A stretch of DNA of 44,038 bases from RGIG426 sp045600765 (GCA_045600765.1 JAZRYM010000052.1:1-44038), one strand, 5' to 3'; numbered from the stretch's first letter, positions 15,886 through 24,816 are shown. Program-made: numbers and translations. The notes: generated by a model from the letters alone, not told the origin.

Positions 15886-17274
15886 ATGCAAGAAATCAAA
15901 ATAAATCCGCATACTAACGTATTGGAGCAGGACCCGTATCAATTTGAACTGCAAAATGTGAAAGAGCCGGAACTGTTCCGTGAGATGTTCCCGTATACGG
16001 AAGTGCCGAAAATCGCTTACAACTTCCGTCGCGTGCCGATGAATATGCAAGAGCATATTTACATCACCGACACCACGTTCCGCGATGGACAGCAATCGCG
16101 CACGCCCTATACCGCCAAACAGATGGTGGATATCTATAAAATGCTCCACCGTCTCGGCGGTAAAAAGGGCATTATCCGTCAAACGGAGTTCTTTGTCTAT
16201 TCGGAAAAAGACCGCACCGCGCTCCAAGAGTGTATGGATCTCGGCTACGATTTTCCGGAGATTACCACGTGGATTCGTGCCTCGAAAAAAGACTTCGAAC
16301 TGGTGCGCAACCTGAACATTCCCGAAACGGGTATTTTGGTCAGTTGTTCCGACTACCACATTTTCCGCAAGATGAAACTCAACCGCAAACAGGCGATGGA
16401 CAAATATCTGGCGGTGGTGGAAGAAGCCATCCAGGCGGGTCTTCGTCCGCGTTGCCACTTTGAGGATATCACTCGTGCCGATTTTTACGGCTTTGTGGTG
16501 CCGTTTGCAACCGAACTGATGAAACTGTCCGAACGCTACGGTGTGCCGGTGAAAATCCGTGCCTGCGATACGATGGGCTACGGCGTGCCGTTTGCGGGCG
16601 TGTCGCTTCCGCGTTCCGTGTCGGGTATCATTTACGGTTTGCAACAGTACAGCGGTGTGCCGAGCGAAATGCTCGAATGGCACGGTCACAACGATTTTTA
16701 TAAGGGTGTTGCGAACGCCTCGACCGCGTGGTTGTATGGTGCGGGCGCGGTCAACTGTTCCTTGCTCGGTATCGGGGAGCGCACCGGCAACGTGCCGCTG
16801 GAAGCGATGGTGTTTGAGTACGCCTCGCTCAAAGGCACGATGGACGGAATGGACCCGACGGTGATTACTGAAATTGCCGATTATATCGTGAAAGAGACCG
16901 ATTACGACCTGCCGCCGATGACCCCGTTTGTCGGCGCGCACTTTAACCTGACCCGCGCGGGTATCCACGCGGACGGGCTTTTGAAAGACGAGGAAATCTA
17001 CAACATTTTTGATACCAAAACCCTGCTCAACCGTCCCGCTTCGGTGGCGGTCAGCAATACGTCGGGTCTCGCGGGTGTCGCGTGCTGGATTAACCAGTAT
17101 TTCCGCCTGCCGGATGACGAGCTGGTTGCCAAAAACGACTCGCTCGTGGTGAGCATCAAAGAGTGGGTGGATGCGGAATACGAGCAAGGCCGTATCTCGA
17201 TGATTAGTGACGATGAACTGTTGAAAAAGGTACGCGAGTCGGGCGACCCGCGCTTTGCGAATCTTTGCAAGTGA
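15886..17274 (+). CDS. DRE-TIM metallolyase, probable citrate (Re)-synthase
   Basis: A 462-residue enzyme of the isopropylmalate/homocitrate synthase superfamily. The family signature is TDTTFRDGQQSR (61-72). The metal-binding HxH is in EWHGHNDF (about 265), and the CoA/cofactor part includes GIGERTGNVPLEA. There is no C-terminal LeuA dimer regulatory domain. The extended N-terminus and the FPYTEVPKI segment resemble the clostridial group that contains Re-citrate synthase of C. kluyveri, often misnamed 2-isopropylmalate synthase. It would then condense acetyl-CoA with oxaloacetate. No aconitase or isocitrate dehydrogenase gene is adjacent, so homocitrate or a related product remains possible. 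Confidence 0.62.
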   Translation: MQEIKINPHTNVLEQDPYQFELQNVKEPELFREMFPYTEVPKIAYNFRRVPMNMQEHIYITDTTFRDGQQSRTPYTAKQMVDIYKMLHRLGGKKGIIRQTEFFVYSEKDRTALQECMDLGYDFPEITTWIRASKKDFELVRNLNIPETGILVSCSDYHIFRKMKLNRKQAMDKYLAVVEEAIQAGLRPRCHFEDITRADFYGFVVPFATELMKLSERYGVPVKIRACDTMGYGVPFAGVSLPRSVSGIIYGLQQYSGVPSEMLEWHGHNDFYKGVANASTAWLYGAGAVNCSLLGIGERTGNVPLEAMVFEYASLKGTMDGMDPTVITEIADYIVKETDYDLPPMTPFVGAHFNLTRAGIHADGLLKDEEIYNIFDTKTLLNRPASVAVSNTSGLAGVACWINQYFRLPDDELVAKNDSLVVSIKEWVDAEYEQGRISMISDDELLKKVRESGDPRFANLCK

Positions 17275-17289
17275 AAAGGAGACTTTGTG

Positions 17290-19014
17290 ATGTCTGCACT
17301 TTCGATTGAACAACAATACGCGCTGTGGTGCGAAAACGCGGTGGAGGATGCCGACCTGCAAGCGGAACTGCAAGCCGTTGCCGGAAAAGAGGAGGAAATC
17401 CGTGACCGCTTTTACCGCAATTTGGCGTTTGGTACGGGTGGACTTCGCGGTGTGCTCGGCGCGGGAAGCAATCGGCTGAATATCTACACCATTCGCCGCA
17501 CGACCAAAGGACTTGTAGACTATCTTTCCGCTCATTATGAGACGGCATCGGTCGCGATTTCTTACGATTCCCGCATCAAATCCGACCTCTTTGCCAAAGA
17601 GGCGGCGCGCGTGCTTGCCACGGCGGGTATTCGCGTGGTTATTGTGCCGGAATTGGAGCCGACCCCGGTGTTGTCGTTCCTCGTGCGCAAACTGTCCTGC
17701 GAAGCGGGCATTATGGTGACGGCGTCGCACAACCCCGCGCAGTACAACGGCTACAAGTGCTACGGCGCGGACGGCGGGCAGATGACCGAAGTTGCCGCCG
17801 GCGAGATGATGGAGGCGATTGACCGCCACGAAATGTTTGAACCGACCACGCTGCTTTCGTTTGACGAAGCGGTGGAAAAAGGACTTGTGACGGTGGTGGG
17901 TGACGACCTGCTCCAAGCGTTTTTGGATTGCGTGCAAACGCAACTTATCCACAAAGACGTGTGTGAAAAAGCGGGGTTGTCGGTGATTTACACTCCGCTT
18001 CACGGCACGGGCAACAAGCCGGTGCGCGCGATTTTTGACCGCATCGGTCTTAAAAATGTGACGGTGGTGCCGGAACAGGAGTTGCCGGACGGAACCTTCC
18101 CGACCGCGCCGTTCCCGAACCCGGAAATCCGCCAGAGTTTTGAATGCGCGATGGCGCTTGCCAAAACCGTTCCCGCGGACTTGCTTCTTGCCACCGACCC
18201 CGATTGCGACCGCGTGGGTATCGCCGTGAAAGAGGGCGACGATTACGTGCTTCTTTCGGGCAACGAGGTGGGGTGCCTGCTTCTTGACTATATTCTCTCC
18301 TCCCGCAAGGCAGAGGGGACGTTGCCGAAAAATCCCGTCGCGGTGAGCACCATTGTGTCCTCTAAAATGACCAAAGCCATCGCCGCCAAATATGGATGCG
18401 AGATGCGCTATGTGCTGACCGGATTCAAGTATATCGGCGAGCAGATTACCGCGCTTTCCGATGCGGGCACACCGGAACGCTACCAACTCGGTTTTGAGGA
18501 GAGTTACGGCTATTTGGCGGGCACGCACGCCCGCGACAAAGACGCGGTGGTCGCGTCGATGCTCATTTGTGAGATGGCGTCCTACTACCACTTGCAGGGC
18601 AAGAGTTTGCTCGATGCGTTGCGCGCGCTGTATGCGGAATTCGGTGTGTACGAGCACCAAATGCTCAACGTGATGTTTGAGGGCGAAAAAGGAATGTACG
18701 CTATGCGGGATTTGATGGCGCGCCTGCGTGCCGATTTCCCGAAAGCCATCGGCGGACGGAAAACGGTCGCGTTTTCCGACTACGGCGAGAGCGTGTCGCA
18801 CAACCTGCTGACCGGCGAAACGACCGCGATTACCCTGCCGAAATCGGAAGTGCTTGTCTTCGATTTGGAAGGGGACGCGAGTGTCATTATCCGCCCGTCC
18901 GGCACCGAACCGAAAGTGAAAGCGTATATCACCGCCACCGGCAAAACCCGCGCGGAGGCGGAGGCGCTTGCCGCCGCTTTGAAAGAGGATGCGCGACGGT
19001 TGATTGAGGGATAA
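17290..19014 (+). CDS. Phospho-sugar mutase (phosphoglucomutase/phosphomannomutase)
   Basis: A 574-residue alpha-D-phosphohexomutase of the PgcA type, interconverting glucose 1- and 6-phosphate (or the mannose forms). The phosphoserine loop is TASHNPAQYNG (Ser146). The Mg2+ loop is DPDCDRVGI (about 305) and the sugar-specificity loop is GFEESYGYLAG (about 400). The phosphate-binding loop is RPSGTEPKVK (about 535). The GEES/FEES form fits glucose or mannose phosphates. The ATG at 17290 is preferred because it lies 8 nt behind AAGGAG; an overlapping GTG sits at 17287. It supplies activated sugars for envelope glycans or glycogen. Confidence 0.9.
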   Translation: MSALSIEQQYALWCENAVEDADLQAELQAVAGKEEEIRDRFYRNLAFGTGGLRGVLGAGSNRLNIYTIRRTTKGLVDYLSAHYETASVAISYDSRIKSDLFAKEAARVLATAGIRVVIVPELEPTPVLSFLVRKLSCEAGIMVTASHNPAQYNGYKCYGADGGQMTEVAAGEMMEAIDRHEMFEPTTLLSFDEAVEKGLVTVVGDDLLQAFLDCVQTQLIHKDVCEKAGLSVIYTPLHGTGNKPVRAIFDRIGLKNVTVVPEQELPDGTFPTAPFPNPEIRQSFECAMALAKTVPADLLLATDPDCDRVGIAVKEGDDYVLLSGNEVGCLLLDYILSSRKAEGTLPKNPVAVSTIVSSKMTKAIAAKYGCEMRYVLTGFKYIGEQITALSDAGTPERYQLGFEESYGYLAGTHARDKDAVVASMLICEMASYYHLQGKSLLDALRALYAEFGVYEHQMLNVMFEGEKGMYAMRDLMARLRADFPKAIGGRKTVAFSDYGESVSHNLLTGETTAITLPKSEVLVFDLEGDASVIIRPSGTEPKVKAYITATGKTRAEAEALAAALKEDARRLIEG

Positions 19015-19026
19015 GAGGGGAGAACG

Positions 19027-20193
19027 ATGACTAAATTTCTCATTCGTTGCTTTGTGAAAAACGCGGATGATGTCAAAAGCCCCGCGGTACGCTCCGCATA
19101 CGGCAAAATGGCGGGTGCGTGCGGTATCGCCGCCAACGTGCTGTTGTTTCTCGGCAAACTGCTTGCCGGCGTGCTTTCCGGCGCGGTCTCGGTCATTGCC
19201 GATGCGTTTAACAACTTGTCCGATGCCGCTTCGGCGGTGGTGACCCTGCTCGGCTTCAAACTGGCGGAAGCGCCGCCGGATGACGAGCATCCGTTCGGTC
19301 ACGGGCGGATGGAGTATCTGTCGGGTTTGGTGCTCGGCGTGCTCATCTTGTTTGCCGGGTGGGAACTCGGCAAATCGTCCGTCGGCAAAATTTTGCACCC
19401 GGAAGCGACCACGGCATCGCTGTTGGCGCTTTGTATTTTGGTTGCCGCCATTCTTGTGAAACTGTGGATGGCGGTGTTTTACAAGACGATTGGCACGCGT
19501 ATTCAGTCGGATACCGTGCTCGCCACCGGCAAAGACAGCCGCAACGACGTACTGTCCACCCTGCTGGTACTCGCATCGGTGCTTGTGGAGAAATTCACGG
19601 GGCTTAAAATTGACGGCTACGTCGGACTTGCGGTGACGGTGCTCGTGTTGTTCACCGGCATTTCGGTGATTAAAGAGAGCGTGTCGCCCTTGCTCGGGCA
19701 GGCGCCTGACCCCGAAATGGTGGAGGAAATCCGCCAAATGGTGCTGTCGTACGACGGCGTTGTGGGCGTGCACGATTTGATGGTACATAACTACGGGCCC
19801 GGGCGCGTGATTATCTCGCTTCACGCGGAAGTTCCCGCGCATGAGGATATTCTCAAAAGCCACGACGTGATTGACTGTATTGAAGAAGATATGATGCGGC
19901 GGTTTCACGCCGTCGCCTGTATTCACATGGACCCCGTGGAAGTGGGCAACGAGGCGGTTGACCGCCTGAAAGAGTTGACTTTGACGGTGCTCGGCGACGT
20001 GGATACCCGCCTTTCGATGCACGATTTTCGCGTGGTGTTCGGCGAAACGCACACCAATCTCGTGTTCGACGTGGTGGTGCCGTTCGGTTACAAGGACGAG
20101 GCGACCCTCAAAGACACGGTGCAAGCGCGGCTTCGGATGACCGACCCGCATTTGAACGTGGTGATGAAAGTCGAGCACCGGTACCACGGATAA
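19027..20193 (+). CDS. Cation diffusion facilitator, manganese-type metal exporter
   Basis: A 388-residue CDF transporter with six predicted helices and a long cytoplasmic C-terminal domain (about 210-388). The TM2 site reads D59-A-F-N62-N-L-S-D66, with Asn where zinc CDFs have His. The TM5 site is DSRND (Asp170, Asp174), a DxxxD. This N-xxx-D plus DxxxD combination is the pattern of Mn-exporting CDFs, so Mn2+ (or Fe2+) efflux is inferred. The HPFGHGRMEY loop after TM2 is typical. AGAGGGGAGAACG precedes the ATG. The DtxR-like regulator upstream (14353-14730) may be related, but no operator was found here. Confidence 0.85.
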   Translation: MTKFLIRCFVKNADDVKSPAVRSAYGKMAGACGIAANVLLFLGKLLAGVLSGAVSVIADAFNNLSDAASAVVTLLGFKLAEAPPDDEHPFGHGRMEYLSGLVLGVLILFAGWELGKSSVGKILHPEATTASLLALCILVAAILVKLWMAVFYKTIGTRIQSDTVLATGKDSRNDVLSTLLVLASVLVEKFTGLKIDGYVGLAVTVLVLFTGISVIKESVSPLLGQAPDPEMVEEIRQMVLSYDGVVGVHDLMVHNYGPGRVIISLHAEVPAHEDILKSHDVIDCIEEDMMRRFHAVACIHMDPVEVGNEAVDRLKELTLTVLGDVDTRLSMHDFRVVFGETHTNLVFDVVVPFGYKDEATLKDTVQARLRMTDPHLNVVMKVEHRYHG

Positions 20194-20217
20194 GGCTACG
20201 GATAAGGAGGCGAGAAC

Positions 20218-20739
20218 ATGGCGAAAAAACCGTTTTTGGAAGCGGGAAAAGTGGTGGGAACTCACGGAGTCCGCGGCGAAATGCGGGTGGAATGTTGGTG
20301 TGACAGCCCCGCCGTGTTTGCCAAGTTGAAAACGATTTATTTCGACGAAGCGGGGGAGCAATCGGCAAAAATCGCCGCCCGCCCGCACAAGTTGATGGTA
20401 CTTTTGAAGATGGACGGAGTGGACACCGTCGAGCAGGCGGAAACCTACCGCGGACGGGTGCTTTACCTTTCGCGGCGGGATGTGAAACTCCCGAAAGGGC
20501 AGTATTTTATCAGCGATTTGATAGGGCTCACCGTTAAAGATGCCGCCACCGGCGCGGTGTACGGCACTTTGACCGACGTGACCGAAACGGGTGCCAACAA
20601 CGTCTACCATATGAAAGCGGCGGACGATGGGCGTGAAGTGCTGATTCCCGCCGTTCCGCTGTTTGTCAAAACGGTGGACGTGGACGGCGGCTTTATTGAA
20701 ATTACCCCGATAAAAGGACTTTTGAACGATGAGGATTGA
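20218..20739 (+). CDS. rimM: Ribosome maturation factor RimM
   Basis: A 173-residue 16S rRNA processing factor that binds ribosomal protein S19 in the 30S head. The N-terminal RimM domain begins with the typical AGKVVGTHGVRGEMRVECW. The C-terminal PRC-barrel part includes QYFISDLIGLTV and LIPAVPLFVKTVDVDGG. AAGGAGGCGAGAAC precedes the ATG. It overlaps trmD by 11 nt, the standard rimM-trmD pair. The ribosomal protein genes rpsP and rplS that often flank this pair are absent. Confidence 0.93.
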   Translation: MAKKPFLEAGKVVGTHGVRGEMRVECWCDSPAVFAKLKTIYFDEAGEQSAKIAARPHKLMVLLKMDGVDTVEQAETYRGRVLYLSRRDVKLPKGQYFISDLIGLTVKDAATGAVYGTLTDVTETGANNVYHMKAADDGREVLIPAVPLFVKTVDVDGGFIEITPIKGLLNDED

Positions 20740-21502
20740 TGTGTTGACGCTGTTTGACGAGATGTGCAATCGGGTGTTTACCGAAAGCATTCTCGGACGG
20801 GCGCAGAAAAAAGGTGTGCTGACCGTCAAATGCCACCAAATTCGGGAGTATACCCTAAACCGCCAAAATCAGGTGGACGATTATCCCTATGGCGGCGGGC
20901 AGGGGATGATTTTGAACGCCCAGCCGGTGGCGGATTGTTTCCGCGCCGTGTGCGAGGAGGTGGGGTGCCGTCCGCACCTCATCTATATGTCGCCGCAAGG
21001 CAAAACGCTTACTCAAAAACGCGCGTTGGAACTGTCTAAAATGGACAACCTCTGCGTGCTGTGCGGGCATTACGAGGGCATTGACGAGCGGGTGATAGAC
21101 GCGCTTGTGGACGAACAAATTTCCATCGGCGACTATGTGCTCACCGGCGGGGAACTGCCCGCGCTTGTGCTCATTGATTGCATCGCGCGGATGGTGCCGG
21201 GCGTGCTGTCCGAAGATGCGTGCTTTGAGGATGAAAGCCACTTTTCCGGGCTTCTCGAATACCCGCAATACACGCGGCCTGCCGTGTGGGAGGGACGCGA
21301 GGTGCCGGAAGTGCTTTTGACCGGTCATCACGCCAACATCCAAAAATGGCGGCGCGAACAGTCGCTCTTGCGCACGGCGGCGCGCCGTCCCGAATTGCTC
21401 GAAACCGCCGATTTGTCCGAAAAAGACCGCGCGTTTTTGGCGCAACACGTCGCCGAAAATGGCGAAAAAAGCCAACCCGTTACCGAATTGGACGAAATTT
21501 AG
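20729..21502 (+). CDS. trmD: tRNA (guanine-N1)-methyltransferase TrmD
   Basis: A 257-residue SPOUT methyltransferase that makes m1G37 in tRNA and prevents frameshifting. The N-terminus MRIDVLTLFDEMC, the GGGQGMILNAQP loop, CGHYEGIDERV and SIGDYVLTGGELPAL (the knotted SAM pocket) are all intact. It begins inside the 3' end of rimM (11-nt overlap). Downstream, 21505-21556 carries three competing hairpin arms but no clear T-tract terminator. Confidence 0.95.
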   Translation: MRIDVLTLFDEMCNRVFTESILGRAQKKGVLTVKCHQIREYTLNRQNQVDDYPYGGGQGMILNAQPVADCFRAVCEEVGCRPHLIYMSPQGKTLTQKRALELSKMDNLCVLCGHYEGIDERVIDALVDEQISIGDYVLTGGELPALVLIDCIARMVPGVLSEDACFEDESHFSGLLEYPQYTRPAVWEGREVPEVLLTGHHANIQKWRREQSLLRTAARRPELLETADLSEKDRAFLAQHVAENGEKSQPVTELDEI

Positions 21503-21504
21503 CT

Positions 21505-21556
21505 GCGTGTTTCACAAAATTTGCAATTTTGTTTTGTGAAAATTCACAAAACACGC
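21505..21556 (+). repeat. Overlapping inverted repeats (three competing arms) between trmD and ptsH
   Basis: Arm A TTTCACAAAA (21510-21519) is complementary to arm B TTTTGTGAAA (21532-21541). Arm B is also complementary to arm C TTCACAAAAC (21543-21552). The outer ends GCGTGTTT and AAACACGC pair as well. Only one fold can form at a time. There is no good T run, so termination is doubtful. Confidence 0.6.
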
Positions 21557-21628
21557 CGTTTCTTTTCGGCTAAATTGTGGCACTTATACAAAATTGCCTT
21601 TTTCGGCGGGTTCTTTGTCGAAAATCCG

Positions 21629-21656
21629 TTGACGAAACAGGCTTTTGTGGTATAAT
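21629..21656 (+). promoter_or_regulatory. Promoter of ptsH
   Basis: TTGACG (21629-21634) and a perfect TATAAT (21651-21656) with a 16-bp spacer, about 60 nt before the start codon. Confidence 0.78.
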
Positions 21657-21719
21657 AGTAGTAACGAGTTTAGAGCGTACATCCACCTCGACTTTTGCTG
21701 AAAAAAGGAGATTTCCGCT

Positions 21720-21983
21720 ATGTGCACGAAAGACGTTATGGTTCAAAATCAAGTTGGTCTTCACTCTCGTCCCGCCACCTTCTTCATCCAAAAAGCGAAC
21801 GAGTTTAAGTCTTCGATTTGGGTGGAGAAAGAGGAACGTCGCGTGAATGCGAAAAGCCTTCTCGGTGTGCTTTCCCTCGGTATCGTGGGTGGCACGTCTA
21901 TCCGCATTTTGGCGGACGGCGCGGACGAAAACGCCGCGGTGGACAGCTTGGTTCACTTGGTGGAATCCGGCTTTGCCGATTGA
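21720..21983 (+). CDS. ptsH: HPr phosphocarrier protein
   Basis: An 87-residue HPr. His15 in GLHSRPAT is the site phosphorylated by enzyme I in the sugar phosphotransferase system. Ser46 in NAKSLLGVLSLG is the regulatory site of HPr kinase, and both are intact. It could therefore serve sugar uptake and carbon catabolite control. No ptsI is adjacent: the gene has its own promoter and a strong terminator (21999-22033). A Crh-type regulator is unlikely because His15 is present. AAAAAAGGAG precedes the ATG. Confidence 0.92.
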   Translation: MCTKDVMVQNQVGLHSRPATFFIQKANEFKSSIWVEKEERRVNAKSLLGVLSLGIVGGTSIRILADGADENAAVDSLVHLVESGFAD

Positions 21984-21998
21984 TGAATTTGTCTTTTG

Positions 21999-22033
21999 AA
22001 AGCACAATCGTCCTTGGGGCGATTGTGCTTTTT
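21999..22033 (+). terminator. Intrinsic terminator after ptsH
   Basis: Perfect 12-bp stem AAAGCACAATCG/CGATTGTGCTTT around a 9-nt loop, T run at 22029-22033. Confidence 0.85.
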
Positions 22034-22081
22034 AGGTTTTTGACGTTTTGAGTTTTTATTTTCCCGAAAGGAGGCGCACCG

Positions 22082-23956
22082 ATGCGCGACGAAGCCCGTG
22101 TGAAAACACTGCGCAAAAAGGCGATGAATTTGCCACTCGAACCCGGCGTGTACCTGATGCGCGACGACAGCGGGAAGATTATTTACGTCGGCAAGGCGAA
22201 AGCGCTGAAAAACCGTGTCAGCCAGTATTTCGGCAGTGACACGAACCACACCGAAAAGGTGCGCCGTATGGTGGACCACGTTGCCGATTTCGACGTCGTG
22301 GTGGTGGGAAGTGAGTTTGAGGCGCTCGTGCTGGAATGTTCGCTTATCAAGCAGTACGCGCCGAAATACAATATTTTGCTCAAAGACGACAAAGGCTACT
22401 GCTATTTGCGGGTGACAAAACCGCCTTTTTCCCGCATTTCCGAATGCAAACAGCAGGAAGCGGACGGCGCGCAGTACTTCGGGCCGTATATGAGCTCGTT
22501 CAGCTTGAAACAAGCGGTGGACGAGGCGTGTAAAGTGTTTAAGCTCGCCACCTGCAACCGCCCGCTTGCTTACGGCAAGAAACCGACCGCCTACGAACGC
22601 CCTTGCCTCAACTACCATATCGGGCAATGTTGCGCGCCGTGCACCGGCAAAGTGACCGAGCGCGACTATGCCGCGCGGGTGGAAGAGGCGGTGGAGTACG
22701 TCTTAAACGGCGCGGACAAAATGCAAAAAACGCTGGAAAAGCGGATGAACGCCGCCGCGGAAGCGGAGGAGTTTGAAAAGGCCGCCGAACTGCGCGACCG
22801 CTTGTTTGCCATTCGGCGGTTGTCGGACAAGCAAAAGGTGGTACGCTCGCGCATCCGCGAGCAGGATGTGATTGGGCTTGCGGTCGGCGCGGGCCATGCG
22901 TGTGTACAGGTGTTTTCCTTTACAAAGGGTGCGCTGTGCGGCAAGCGGGAATATCTGCTCGATTTGCCGGAGGAGCACGCCGGCTTTCTTGCGGAGTTTT
23001 TGCGCCGCTATTACGACGATGCCGAGCGTATCCCGCCGCAGGTGACCTTGTGCGAGCCGACGGAGGATACAGAATTGCTCGAAACGTGGTTGTCCGAAAA
23101 AGCGGGACGAGTGGTCAAATTGCACGTTCCCGAACGCGGGGAGCAGGCGGAACTGTGCCGGATGGCGTGCCGCAACGCGGCGGAATATTTGGCGTGGCGC
23201 GAGGGTACGCGCGGGCACGATGCCGCCGCGCTCTCCGAATTGCAAGCGCTGTTGGGACTTCCCGCCGTGCCGTCGGTTATCGAATGTTACGACATTTCGC
23301 ACACCGCCGGGCAGGAGACGGTCGCCTCGATGGTGGTGTTTCAAAACGGACGACCGGACAAAAAATCTTACCGCAAATTCCGCTTACAACAAGCGACGGG
23401 CGGTGACGACCCCGCGGCGCTTCGCGAGGTGTTGTCCCGCCGCTTGAACGAATATACCGAGCACGAGGGTGAGCCGGACGGGTTTGGTCGCAAGCCGGAC
23501 GTCATTTTTTTGGACGGCGGCAAGGCACAGGTCGCTGCTGTGGCGCCGCTTGTGGCGGCGTTCGGATGGGACGTGCCGGTGTTCGGTCTTGTGAAAGACA
23601 GTCGCCACCGCACCCGTGCCGTTACGGCGGGGGACGAGGAGTTGGCGCTATCTGCAAAGCGTTCCGCCTTTACATTGCTGTCCACCCTCCAAGAGGAGGT
23701 GCACCGCGTCGCCATCGGCTATCACCGCAAGGCGCGCGGCAAGAGCCGTGTGCATACCGCGCTGACCGACATCCCCGGTATCGGCAACTCGCGGGCACAG
23801 GCACTTCTGAAAGCCTTTGGCTCGCTTAAAGGGGTCAAAGAGGCAAGCGAGCAAGCGTTGCTCGGCGTCAAGGGGATGACCTTGCCTGCCGCGAAAGCGG
23901 TGCGGGCGTACTTTGATGAGCAAAATTCCGATAAAGTGAACGAAACGGAGGGTTGA
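22082..23956 (+). CDS. uvrC: Excinuclease ABC subunit UvrC
   Basis: A 624-residue nucleotide-excision-repair nuclease making both incisions around UvrB-bound lesions. The N-terminal GIY-YIG domain (about 18-100) includes PGVYLMRDDSGKIIYVGKA. The Cys-rich LNYHIGQCCAPCTG and a UVR motif (EFEKAAELRDRL, about 222-234) follow. The RNase H-like 5' nuclease includes ECYDISHTAGQ and FLDGGKAQ, and the C-terminal HhH region includes IPGIGNSRAQALL. AAAGGAGG precedes the ATG. It is immediately followed by tlyA. UvrA and UvrB are not encoded in the window. Confidence 0.95.
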   Translation: MRDEARVKTLRKKAMNLPLEPGVYLMRDDSGKIIYVGKAKALKNRVSQYFGSDTNHTEKVRRMVDHVADFDVVVVGSEFEALVLECSLIKQYAPKYNILLKDDKGYCYLRVTKPPFSRISECKQQEADGAQYFGPYMSSFSLKQAVDEACKVFKLATCNRPLAYGKKPTAYERPCLNYHIGQCCAPCTGKVTERDYAARVEEAVEYVLNGADKMQKTLEKRMNAAAEAEEFEKAAELRDRLFAIRRLSDKQKVVRSRIREQDVIGLAVGAGHACVQVFSFTKGALCGKREYLLDLPEEHAGFLAEFLRRYYDDAERIPPQVTLCEPTEDTELLETWLSEKAGRVVKLHVPERGEQAELCRMACRNAAEYLAWREGTRGHDAAALSELQALLGLPAVPSVIECYDISHTAGQETVASMVVFQNGRPDKKSYRKFRLQQATGGDDPAALREVLSRRLNEYTEHEGEPDGFGRKPDVIFLDGGKAQVAAVAPLVAAFGWDVPVFGLVKDSRHRTRAVTAGDEELALSAKRSAFTLLSTLQEEVHRVAIGYHRKARGKSRVHTALTDIPGIGNSRAQALLKAFGSLKGVKEASEQALLGVKGMTLPAAKAVRAYFDEQNSDKVNETEG

Positions 23957-23958
23957 CC

Positions 23959-24768
23959 GTGGCAAAAGTGAGAGCGGACGCGCTTGTCGCCGCGCAATAC
24001 GGGGTATCCGAGCGGGAGGCGGCGGCGCTGATGATGGAACGGCGCGTGTTTGCGGGCGAATTGCCGGTGGTCAACGCGGGTACGATGCTGCCGGAAGACA
24101 CGGTGCTGACCGTGCGTGAAAAGGCGAAAAAATACGCGAGCCGTTCCGGCTACAAGCTGGAAAAAGCGTTGCCCTTTTTCGGGGTGGATGCGGCAGGGCT
24201 TGTGGCGTGCGACATCGGCGCATCCAACGGCGGATTTACCGATTGCCTGCTCCAAAACGGTGCCGCGAAGGTGTTTGCGGTGGACGTGGCATACGGGATT
24301 TTGGAGTGGCGCTTGCGGCAAGATGCGCGCGTTGTCGTGATGGAGCGGCAAAATGCGCGCTATCTCACGGCAGAACTGCTTGGCGAGCAGGTAGACCTCG
24401 TGACGTGCGACGTGTCCTTTATCGGGCTGAAAAAGATTTTCCCCGCGATGCGGGCGGTGCTGAAAGAGGACGGCGTGTGCATTTGCCTTATCAAGCCGCA
24501 ATTTGAGTTGCCGCCGCGCGACCTCGGCAAAAACGGCGTACCGAAAGACAACGCCCTGCTCCCGCCGCTGTTTTTGCGGATTTTGGCGGATGCGGCAGAC
24601 AACGGACTGTATCTGCAAGGGCTTACCGTGTCGCCCATTCACGGGCAAAACGGCAACGTGGAATTTTTGACCTATCTCGGTGGCAAACCGCGCTTTTCCG
24701 CGGAGGAAATCGAGGCGCTGTGTCATGAAGTGGCGCTGTTGCCGCCCGACAGCGATGAAAGTATTTGA
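23959..24768 (+). CDS. tlyA: TlyA-family rRNA 2'-O-methyltransferase
   Basis: A 269-residue protein with an N-terminal S4-like RNA-binding domain (about 1-60) and an FtsJ-type Rossmann methyltransferase domain. The SAM motif is CDIGASNGGFTDCLLQNGA. The catalytic-lysine region is SRSGYKLEKAL, and further motifs are VDVAYGILEWRLR and CLIKPQFE. Mycobacterial TlyA 2'-O-methylates cytidines of 16S and 23S rRNA; the exact target here is inferred. The GTG at 23959, 6 nt behind GGAGGG, is preferred over a TTG at 23953 that overlaps the uvrC stop. It is probably cotranscribed with uvrC. Confidence 0.88.
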   Translation: MAKVRADALVAAQYGVSEREAAALMMERRVFAGELPVVNAGTMLPEDTVLTVREKAKKYASRSGYKLEKALPFFGVDAAGLVACDIGASNGGFTDCLLQNGAAKVFAVDVAYGILEWRLRQDARVVVMERQNARYLTAELLGEQVDLVTCDVSFIGLKKIFPAMRAVLKEDGVCICLIKPQFELPPRDLGKNGVPKDNALLPPLFLRILADAADNGLYLQGLTVSPIHGQNGNVEFLTYLGGKPRFSAEEIEALCHEVALLPPDSDESI

Positions 24769-24783
24769 AAAGGTGCGGAAAAG

Positions 24784-24816
24784 TGCAAAAAACCCCGAAA
24801 AAAGGGTTGCATTTTT
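24784..24816 (+). terminator. Weak intrinsic terminator after tlyA
   Basis: AACCC/GGGTT with an outer TGC/GCA pairing across a bulge of four A, followed by five T. The 3' half overlaps the -35 box of the next promoter. Modest stem strength. Confidence 0.4.

Noticed and set aside
15112..20829. A 1905-codon open frame on the minus strand
   Set aside because: It lies opposite mtnN, the DRE-TIM gene, the sugar mutase, CDF, rimM and the start of trmD, all of which have intact motifs and ribosome sites. Its translation is rich in His, Arg, Phe and Val without any domain, the usual mirror of GC-rich codon use.
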